Source: Candidatus Binataceae bacterium (lineage in GTDB: Bacteria; Desulfobacterota; Binatia; Binatales; Binataceae). Taken from it: 34,566 nt of DNA. Below are positions 28,589-34,566 of this stretch, piece by piece; position 1 is the first letter of the stretch; the number at the start of each line of letters is the position of its first letter. Under the pieces are notes generated by a model. The model made no database searches. It had not been told where the DNA came from and saw only the letters and a program-made list of their open reading frames with translations. The position numbers were made by a program, and so were the translations under genes. The stretch covers positions 1 to 34,566 of the forward strand of contig JADMIL010000035.1 in assembly GCA_015478645.1 (NCBI GenBank), read 5' to 3'.

Positions 28589-30211
28589 CTACCCGGGGGA
28601 TTCTTCGTCGGGCGTTGGGCGCCGTCGCGGCATACCCACCGCAACCATCAGCAGCGGGTTTTTCGCCGCTCCATGCGGCGCGAGAAACTTCGCCGTGTCG
28701 TCGTCGTAAAAGGTCAGGCCGGTCGCCCCGGCGCCCAATGCATAGGCGGCGAGATAGGCCCGGCCGCCCAATAATCCGGCCTCCAGATGAGCGTCGCGGT
28801 AGCCGCGATTGCCATACGCGGCGAGGACCTTTTCGATCGATGCCGTATAGCAGATGAGCACGCTGCAATCGGCGCCCAACGGCTGCTCGAGGCAGAGGTA
28901 GCCAGCCTCGCCGCGAAATTCGCCCGACCGGATCAACTCCAGGGCCCCGGTTTCGCGCTGGTAGTAATACAGCCCGGGGGCGACGCCGGTGACCGCGTTG
29001 ACGATCACGTACGGCTCGACCATCGCGGCGAAGTCGGCGTGCAGGTGATGCCGCGCGGTCGCCATGATTGCCGCCAGGGTGGCGCCGGCGATCGGCTCGC
29101 GGGCGAAGCTGCGGGATGAGCCGCGGCGCAGGATGGTCTCGCCAAGTCCGCGCGCGGTGGTGTATCCGGGCGCGTCTAGCGCGATCGATTCGGCGGCGGG
29201 CGGCGCGGCGTCGCGTGCGAACTCGGCCGCGGCGATCGCGCGCACTTCGGCCGTGGTCGCGAGGCGCGACCCGCGCTGCATCCGCGCAATGTCCTCGTAG
29301 GCGACCTCGCGCGCGGAGAGCGGCAGCGACTCGAGTTCGAGTGCGGGCTGCGCCGCCGCGTGCGCATCGATCACTGCGGCGCGCGGCGCGCGTCCGATCG
29401 CGACGAGACCCACCGCGCCCTCGCGATCGCCGTCGGCGCCAATCAGCGCCTCGACCGGTTCGTCGGCAAAGGCGGTGAGCACCTCGGTCGTGAGCCCTTC
29501 GGCGTTGGCCGCCGCGACCAGGTTGGCCAGGACCGTACCGGCGTCCCAATAGCAGTAGCGCCAGGCTCGTGCGCGGTACTTCCACGCGCTGCGCCAGAAG
29601 ATCGCCGACATGACGATGACCGCGCGCGCTTCGAGGATCGACGGCCGCGCCGCCGCTGCCGCAGCCAGATAGCCACGCCAATCGCCGCGCCGCAGTCCGC
29701 GCAGTCGCAAGTCGCCGGGTGAGAAATGGTAAAGCCCGGCTTCGAGCCCGTCGACCTCGGCCGCCGCCAGGTAGATTTCGATTGGATACAACGCGCCGGC
29801 CGACGCCGCGGCGCGAAAATGATAGGCGTCGCCGTCGACGATTTTGCTGCGTGTAAGTCCGTCGGCACAGAACAGGAGGCGCGTGACGGTCTCGAGGTCG
29901 AGCGGTGCCGCGTCCGCGGCGAGCGCCGCGTCGGCCTCCGAAGCCGCGCCCCCGGCGGCGGCCATCGCGTCGCGCACCGCCCCCCGCCCGGCAATCGCCG
30001 CGGTCGTCGGCACGCCCGGCAGAATCAGTTCGCGCGGCAGCGCGAGCATCCCGGCCGCCGGATAGATCTTGTACGGCCGCGGCCGAATATCCCAATCCAG
30101 GTAATGCGGCGAGCTGCGCACGCTGGTGTACGAATGCTTGGTGATTTCATGATAATCGCGCGCGATCTCGCGATCATCATTAGACGTTTTCCGCTCACGA
30201 TCGTCAGACAC
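28589..30211 (-). CDS. SagB-type oxidoreductase with two nitroreductase-like halves
   Basis: The 540-residue protein opens with YHEITKHSY (20-28), a typical start for SagB-type dehydrogenases, then has one nitroreductase-like domain (about 100-280; SAGALYPIEIYLA, LYHFSPGD) and a second (about 350-530; RRGSSRSFAREPI, GLYYYQRETGAL, GATGLTFYDDDTAKF). SagB/ThcOx enzymes are FMN-dependent and oxidise azolines to azoles in peptide natural products when paired with a YcaO cyclodehydratase. No YcaO, precursor peptide or protease gene is near, so the substrate here is unknown. The start is a GTG (30209-30211) with GGGAG upstream. It is divergent from the cyclase-family gene. Confidence 0.85.
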   Translation of the reverse strand: MSDDRERKTSNDDREIARDYHEITKHSYTSVRSSPHYLDWDIRPRPYKIYPAAGMLALPRELILPGVPTTAAIAGRGAVRDAMAAAGGAASEADAALAADAAPLDLETVTRLLFCADGLTRSKIVDGDAYHFRAAASAGALYPIEIYLAAAEVDGLEAGLYHFSPGDLRLRGLRRGDWRGYLAAAAAARPSILEARAVIVMSAIFWRSAWKYRARAWRYCYWDAGTVLANLVAAANAEGLTTEVLTAFADEPVEALIGADGDREGAVGLVAIGRAPRAAVIDAHAAAQPALELESLPLSAREVAYEDIARMQRGSRLATTAEVRAIAAAEFARDAAPPAAESIALDAPGYTTARGLGETILRRGSSRSFAREPIAGATLAAIMATARHHLHADFAAMVEPYVIVNAVTGVAPGLYYYQRETGALELIRSGEFRGEAGYLCLEQPLGADCSVLICYTASIEKVLAAYGNRGYRDAHLEAGLLGGRAYLAAYALGAGATGLTFYDDDTAKFLAPHGAAKNPLLMVAVGMPRRRPTPDEESPG

Positions 30212-30426
30212 TGCCGCTCACGCTCCCGCACCTCGTTGCGATCACGAGGTCCGGAAATTCCCCGCGCATCTCACCATAGCATTCTGCGCGATGCGGTGGG
30301 TTGGCCGCGATGGCCCGGCCCATGCTATACGCGAAACCTCATAGCGGCGCGTATCGGGCGGGACTCGCCGCCCGCGCCACGGTCCACACCACTATGCTCG
30401 AAGCGCCACTTGGGGAGGGTGCATTC

Positions 30427-31341
30427 ATGGCCTCGCGATTGACTGTCGAAGAAGTTCAAGCCCTGTACGAAAAGATCAATTATTGGGGTCGCTGGGGCAA
30501 AGAGGACGAGCGCGGCGCGCTCAACTTCATCACGCCCGAGATTCGCGCGCGCGCGGCCAAGACCGTGCAGAGCGGCGAGATCATTCCGCTGGCGCTGCCG
30601 CTCTCGACCCAGACCACGCCGGATAATCCGCAGCCGGTGCAGCACATGATGTTGCATTCGGGACCGCCGGGAATCGCCGCACTCGATTATTTCGGCATGG
30701 CGCCGCACGGCATGGCGTTCACCCATCTCGACGCGCTCTGCCACGTCTTCTGGCAGGGCAAAATGTACAACGGGTTTTCCGATCGCGAGGTCGGCCGCTT
30801 TGGCGCGCGCAAATGCGCAATCGACGTAACCCGCGACGGCGTGATGAGCCGCGGCGTGCTGCTCGATATACCGGCGGCGAAAAAGGTTGACTGGCTCGAC
30901 CCGGGCGACGCGATCTATCCCGAGGATCTCGACGCCGCCGAAAAGCTCGGCCGCATGACGGTCGGCGAGGGCGACGTGCTGCTGCTCCGCACCGGCCGGC
31001 ATCAGCGGCGCAAGGCCAAGGGCGCGTGGGATCCGCGGCGCGAGGGACTGCCCGGGCTCGACGCCTCGTGCCTGCAATGGATTCACGATCGGCGGGTCGC
31101 GGTGATCGGATGCGACGCGGTGAGCGACATCGCGCCGAGTCCTTACGGCGCGGCGATGGGCCTGCCGATTCACGTCGGCACGCTGGTCATGATGGGCATC
31201 CATCTGATCGACAACGCCGACTTCGACGCGCTGGCGGCGGCCTGCGCGCGTCATGAGCGCTACAACTTTCTGTTCACGATGGCGCCGCTCATCCTCGAGC
31301 ATGCGACCGCGTCGCCGGTGAACCCGCTGGCGCTGTTCTAG
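30427..31341 (+). CDS. Cyclase-family (kynurenine formamidase-like) metal hydrolase
   Basis: The 304-residue product belongs to the cyclase family, whose members such as KynB hydrolyse formamides or related bonds with a metal site. The signature appears as HGMAFTHLDALCH (His94, His100, Asp102, His106). The length is greater than bacterial KynB (about 210) and resembles the longer cyclase-family proteins found near aromatic or lactone catabolic genes. The ATG at 30427 follows GGGGAGGG by eight bases; the open frame to 30301 has no such support. It lies 78 bases before an amidohydrolase in the same direction, suggesting a two-step hydrolytic pathway. The tryptophan pathway is not supported by other genes. 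Confidence 0.85.
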   Translation: MASRLTVEEVQALYEKINYWGRWGKEDERGALNFITPEIRARAAKTVQSGEIIPLALPLSTQTTPDNPQPVQHMMLHSGPPGIAALDYFGMAPHGMAFTHLDALCHVFWQGKMYNGFSDREVGRFGARKCAIDVTRDGVMSRGVLLDIPAAKKVDWLDPGDAIYPEDLDAAEKLGRMTVGEGDVLLLRTGRHQRRKAKGAWDPRREGLPGLDASCLQWIHDRRVAVIGCDAVSDIAPSPYGAAMGLPIHVGTLVMMGIHLIDNADFDALAAACARHERYNFLFTMAPLILEHATASPVNPLALF

Positions 31342-31419
31342 CCGATCGGGCGATGCATACCGCGGCGGGTGAAGCGCCCGAACGGCCGCACCGGATGATC
31401 AATCATGGGGAAGATTCCG

Positions 31420-32616
31420 ATGAAAAATGAAGCACTGGTAATCGACGCCGACGGCCATATTCTCGAGCCGCCCGACCTGTGGGAGAAATATCTCGAAGCG
31501 AAATACCGCGATCGGGCGGTGCGTATCCGCGTGGGCGAGGACGGTTACGAATTTCTTGAAGTCGACGGCAAGCGCGCCAAACTGACTCGCCAGGGCCAGC
31601 TCGGCACGCTCGGCGGCATGGGCAAGCAGGTCGAGGAGTCACGCCGGCGGCGCGAGGAATTCGTCAACTCCGGCCGCGCCTCCGAATTGCGCTACGAAAA
31701 GCCCAAGCCCGAAGAGACCTACTTGAAGGGCGCGGCTTTCGGCACGATGGACATGCGCGAGCGATTGCAACTGCTCGACCGCGAGGGCATGGCCAAGTCG
31801 GTGCTCTATCCGACGATCGGTCTTTTGTGGGAATGCGAGACGATGGACGTGGAGCTGTCGGGCGCCTACTGCCGCGCGTACAACCGCTGGATCGCCGATT
31901 TTTGCCGCGACTCGGGTGGCCGCCTGGTGCCGATCGCGCACGTCTCGCTCGGCGACCCCGACGAGGCCGCGCGCGAGCTCGAGCGCGCAGTGAAAGAGGG
32001 CTGCAAGGGCGCGTTCATCGCGCCGTTTACGATTTCGCGCCGCCCGCACGGCGACCCGGCGCACGATCGGCTGTTCGCCGTCGCGCAGGAGACCGGCGTG
32101 CCGGTGGCGATCCATCCGACGCTCGAGCCGCCCGAGTTCGGCGTGCATCGCCGCTACGACAATTTCGGCTGGGCCGCGTGGTACTTCGATCTGTTCGCGG
32201 CGCAGGGCGTGCAGCACGCCTTCGCGACCTTTTTCCAGCTCGGCGTGTTCGATCGCTTTCCGCGCCTGAAGGTGGTGGTGCTCGAATCGGGCGCCGGCTG
32301 GATCGGCTATTTCCTCGATCGCGCCGACGCGATCTTCAGCGGCACGACGATCGCGCAGACCGTGCGCCTGAAGGAAAAGCCCTCGTTCTACTTCAAGGAG
32401 CGATGCTTCATCTCGGCCGATCCCGACGAACGGACCATCGCCGGCATGATGACGCACGTGGGCGAGGAAAAATTCTTCTGGGCCAGCGACTACCCGCATC
32501 CCGACCATCCGGGGAACTACCTCGAAGAGCTGGCTGGAATGGTCAAGCCGATGACCGAGAGCGGACGCCGCGGAATCCTGGGCGAGAACGTCGCGCGCGC
32601 GTACGGCCTGATCTGA
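31420..32616 (+). CDS. Amidohydrolase-2 family metal-dependent hydrolase (second)
   Basis: This 398-residue protein is another amidohydrolase-2 TIM-barrel enzyme: VIDADGH (metal ligands Asp11 and His13), VAIHPTLEP (His ligand), and FWASDYPHPDH (catalytic Asp) close to the C-terminus. It is shorter than the first amidohydrolase of the window and differs in sequence, so the two are not recent copies. GGGGAAG six bases ahead favours the ATG at 31420; an ATG at 31405, five codons upstream, is possible. The preceding cyclase-family gene is probably in the same transcript. Decarboxylation or hydrolysis of a carboxylated ring or amide is the family role. Confidence 0.87.
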   Translation: MKNEALVIDADGHILEPPDLWEKYLEAKYRDRAVRIRVGEDGYEFLEVDGKRAKLTRQGQLGTLGGMGKQVEESRRRREEFVNSGRASELRYEKPKPEETYLKGAAFGTMDMRERLQLLDREGMAKSVLYPTIGLLWECETMDVELSGAYCRAYNRWIADFCRDSGGRLVPIAHVSLGDPDEAARELERAVKEGCKGAFIAPFTISRRPHGDPAHDRLFAVAQETGVPVAIHPTLEPPEFGVHRRYDNFGWAAWYFDLFAAQGVQHAFATFFQLGVFDRFPRLKVVVLESGAGWIGYFLDRADAIFSGTTIAQTVRLKEKPSFYFKERCFISADPDERTIAGMMTHVGEEKFFWASDYPHPDHPGNYLEELAGMVKPMTESGRRGILGENVARAYGLI

Positions 32617-32723
32617 GCGCGCCGCGCGCCAATTCGGTCGCGGCATAATTTCGCGCGTCACGGCGCCGGCGGCGCGTCAGATGGCGCGACGCACCGCCGC
32701 GCTCACGAAGGCGGCGCGGCCCG

Positions 32724-33023
32724 TCAGGCCGCCCGCTCCGCTTTGATCCGCGCGACGGCTTCGGGCAGGAGATTCTTGCGGGCGATTTTGAGCTCGTAGT
32801 GCGTTTGAAGGTTCAACCAGAATTCCGGACTGTTGCCGAAATACAAGCCCAAACGCAGCGCCGTATCAGCGGTAATCCGGCGACGGTTGTTGACGATCTC
32901 GGCGATCCGGTTCGGAGAAATTCCAAGGGCCTTCGCGAGTTGGTTTTGTGACAGTCCGTATTCGGCCAGAAATTCTTCCTTCAGCATCTCGCCGGGGGTG
33001 ACCGGTGCAAATTCATCCTTCAT
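32724..33023 (-). CDS. HigA-family antitoxin / XRE regulator (orphan)
   Basis: The 99-residue protein fits the HigA addiction-module antitoxin family: TPGEMLKEEFLAEYGLS (9-25), an XRE helix-turn-helix QNQLAKALGISPNRIAEIVN (26-45), and the trailing TADTALRLGLYFGNSPEFWLNLQ (51-73). The ATG at 33023 has AGAAGAG ahead; the nine-codon extension upstream lies in the repeat and is rejected. HigA normally follows the toxin gene higB in one operon, but the bases just upstream are repeat R4 and no HigB-like frame is found. It may now be a plain regulator or a relic. Confidence 0.88.
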   Translation of the reverse strand: MKDEFAPVTPGEMLKEEFLAEYGLSQNQLAKALGISPNRIAEIVNNRRRITADTALRLGLYFGNSPEFWLNLQTHYELKIARKNLLPEAVARIKAERAA

Positions 33024-33035
33024 CGAAACTCTTCT

Positions 33036-33180
33036 AAGGAACCTCTGCACAAGGCTCTGCTGTCACCCTGAGCGCAGCGAATGGGCCCCGGATCCGGGAT
33101 TCTTCGCTGCGCTCAGAATGACAAGATTGGCCGTTATTATTGTCATTCTGAGCGTCGGCTGCCGACAAGAAGAATCCCGT
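33036..33180 (+). repeat. Dispersed palindromic repeat, compound copy (R4)
   Basis: It starts with AAGGAACCTCTGCACAAGG and continues with a CCCTGAGCGCAGCGAATGGG block, the centre CCCCGGATCCGGG, and the block ATTCTTCGCTGCGCTCAG plus AATGACAA, the same orientation as R2. The normal right end (CTTGTGCAGAGGTTCC) is missing; instead a further TTGTCATTCTGAGCG ... AGAATCCCG part-unit follows, interrupted by a CGGCTGCCGACA insert. It is a truncated or nested copy. It lies only 12 bases from the HigA start codon. Confidence 0.75.
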
Positions 33181-33217
33181 TATGGTCACCTCATAAACTT
33201 ATTCACGGGACATCACA

Positions 33218-33745
33218 CTAGTTGATCTGGATGGGCAGATCGAAGCGCAGCGCCTGCGGCATCTTGCACATCGAATCGTTGCATTCCTGGAAATTGAGCG
33301 TTCCGGCAATCTGGTAATTGCCGGGCTTGAGGTCCTGCTTGAGCGTCAGATGGCCGGCCGCCTTGATGACGCCGGTGTAGACCGGGTAGGTCACGTTCAG
33401 AGCCGGGAACTTGAGCGGGGTTGGCGCGGGCATCCGGACCGACTGGCTGGCGAGTACGTCCGGGTCGAAGACGATCGAGGTCGGCGTGAGCCCGTCGCCG
33501 TCGGGCAGCGGCAGTCCATAGATATGCCATCCGGGCGCAACGGTGATGGCGGCGGCGACGCCGAGTTGTTCGCCGCTGCGCGCATGGCTCGCCGATAGCG
33601 TTACCTGGGCGAAGACGTCCTCGGCCGTGACCTCGACCGGAAGGCCCGCGGCGCAGGCCGCACGAATCGCGATAGTGGCCACGATAAGCGCCGCGGCGAT
33701 CGCGGCCGCGCCGCGCGCGCATGCGCGGCCAAACTCGATTCGCAT
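33218..33745 (-). CDS. Periplasmic DsbD alpha-domain-like protein
   Basis: The 175-residue product has a signal peptide (residues 1-33, hydrophobic and Ala-rich, cleaved near CAA|GL) and a single immunoglobulin-like domain resembling the N-terminal (alpha) domain of the disulfide reductase DsbD: APGWHIYG, a TPTSIVFDPD stretch and the C-terminal FQECNDSMCKMP with Cys155 and Cys160, the pair that shuttles electrons in DsbD alpha. The transmembrane and thioredoxin domains of DsbD are absent and no other dsbD part is near. The ATG at 33745 opens the signal peptide; upstream codons are not supported. It may accept electrons from a membrane reductase elsewhere and pass them to a periplasmic partner. 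Confidence 0.82.
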   Translation of the reverse strand: MRIEFGRACARGAAAIAAALIVATIAIRAACAAGLPVEVTAEDVFAQVTLSASHARSGEQLGVAAAITVAPGWHIYGLPLPDGDGLTPTSIVFDPDVLASQSVRMPAPTPLKFPALNVTYPVYTGVIKAAGHLTLKQDLKPGNYQIAGTLNFQECNDSMCKMPQALRFDLPIQIN

Positions 33746-33944
33746 GGTTGATCTAATACGCACAACGCAAACTTCAGCCGATTGCCGCTGGGAGCGCAAG
33801 CCTCTTGATGGCGTCGTGCGCCTTACGGCAGCATCCGAGGTCGATCGGATTTTTGCGGTAGCTCGACCGTATCGGTCACGCCCGGCTGATACTGGCTGAA
33901 GACGTAATAGTGGCCGAGCGCGTGGGCGAAGAATTTGCGCGCGA

Positions 33945-34403
33945 TCAGTGCGTGCTGGTGATGTTGGCCGAGCCCGAGGGCGGCAGCTTGCCGATGCGAA
34001 TCAGCTCTTCGCGCAGGCTCGCGCGCGACAGCGGCTTGCACAGCACGGCCGAGGCGCCGAGTTCGTAGCTCTGGGCGATATCCTGATCGTAGAGCGAACT
34101 GGTGATGACAAAGGCCGGCACCGGCGCGCACGCCTCGCTCGAACGCGCGGCCGTCAGCACCGAAAAGCCGCCATTGTCGGGCAGGCGCAAGTCGACCAGC
34201 ATCAGGTCGGGACGATCATTCTCGGTGAACTGGCTGATCAGACCAACCGCCTCCTCGGCATTTTCGGCGACGATCACTTCGCTCGCTTCGCCGAGCAATT
34301 GGCGAATCACGGTCACGGCAATAAAGGCGTGTTCGGGATTATCTTCAACCAGAAAAACCCGCACGCCGAACTCCGGGATAAACCTGTCGTTGCTGCTATC
34401 CAT
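33945..34403 (-). CDS. Single-domain response regulator (receiver only)
   Basis: The 152-residue protein is a CheY-like receiver without an output domain. The acidic pair Glu20-Asp21 lies in LVEDN, the phosphorylated Asp71 in MLVDLRLPDNGG, the signalling Thr101 in VITSS, and Lys123 in LCKPLS. The last 15 residues are flexible. The ATG at 34403 has GAGGGG ahead; a GTG four codons upstream is weaker. No kinase is beside it, so it may serve a kinase elsewhere, or the orphan histidine kinase at the other end of the window. Confidence 0.92.
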   Translation of the reverse strand: MDSSNDRFIPEFGVRVFLVEDNPEHAFIAVTVIRQLLGEASEVIVAENAEEAVGLISQFTENDRPDLMLVDLRLPDNGGFSVLTAARSSEACAPVPAFVITSSLYDQDIAQSYELGASAVLCKPLSRASLREELIRIGKLPPSGSANITSTH

Positions 34404-34513
34404 TTTGCCCCTCACCCACCGCCAGTATACACAATTTGCCGTTCATTGAAGACGAATAATTAATCCCGGTCGGTTCGCGGTACGTCGCGGAGCGCGCTAC
34501 CATCGTTGGCAAT

Positions 34514-34566
34514 TAGGGAACCTCTGCACAAGTTAGGTTGTCATTCTGAGCGCAGCGAAGAATCCC
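34514..34566. repeat. Dispersed palindromic repeat, half copy at the window edge (R5)
   Basis: It begins TAGGGAACCTCTGCACAAG and continues with TTGTCATTCTGAGCGCAGCG, ending in AAGAATCCC, and is cut by the window end. It is the reverse complement of copy R1 at the other end of the window, so both ends contain the same half of the element. Confidence 0.85.

Noticed and set aside
28589-32616. An azole-peptide (TOMM) biosynthesis cluster around the SagB-type gene
   Set aside because: No YcaO protein, precursor peptide or export gene was found; neighbours are catabolic-type hydrolases.
33823-34131. A 102-codon frame opposite or beside the response regulator
   Set aside because: It overlaps the receiver gene in another frame, is His/Arg/Ala-rich and has no domain.

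Overview
The window is a GC-rich stretch from a Gram-negative bacterium: it encodes two secreted DUF1329 proteins, an outer-membrane porin ending in Phe, and a periplasmic DsbD-alpha-like protein. The mix of DUF1329 paralogues, amidohydrolase-2 and cyclase-family enzymes, LuxC/LuxE-like proteins and GC-rich codons would suit an uncultured Binatota or deltaproteobacteria-like lineage. That placement is inference only; no rRNA or tRNA gene was seen. Both window ends lie inside the same dispersed repeat, so this is probably one contig broken at that repeat.

Left part (1-6.6 kb, minus strand): a tight five-gene run, in transcription order a LuxE-like acyl-protein synthetase, a LuxC-like acyl reductase, a class III PLP aminotransferase, a membrane histidine kinase and an amidohydrolase. 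The first three are linked by ATGA stop/start overlaps. Together they suggest acid activation, reduction to an aldehyde, then transamination to an amine. No luciferase genes (luxAB) are present. A small secreted protein is divergently encoded.

6.8-12.7 kb (plus strand): the small secreted protein, an isocitrate-lyase/PEP-mutase family enzyme paired with a DsbA-like (HCCA isomerase type) protein, then two similar DUF1329 proteins, the second ended by a textbook terminator.

12.7-24.6 kb (minus strand): a nitrogen block. A DUF2934 protein, a PP2C phosphatase, a membrane Ser/Thr kinase and the AmtB ammonium transporter form one run, with kinase and amtB overlapping by ATGA. Next to it lies lrp-gltB-gltD (Lrp-type regulator plus both glutamate synthase subunits) followed by a PIN-domain protein. 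A perfect palindrome overlapping a TATAAT box lies upstream of lrp. The block joins ammonium uptake, glutamate synthesis and Ser/Thr phosphorylation signalling; no glnK is present.

24.8-34.6 kb: a BBP2-type porin, an APC amino-acid permease, a two-domain SagB-type oxidoreductase without YcaO partner, a cyclase-family hydrolase followed by a second amidohydrolase, an orphan HigA antitoxin abutting a repeat, a DsbD-alpha-like periplasmic protein and a single-domain response regulator. Five copies or part-copies of a palindromic, MITE-like repeat punctuate the window.
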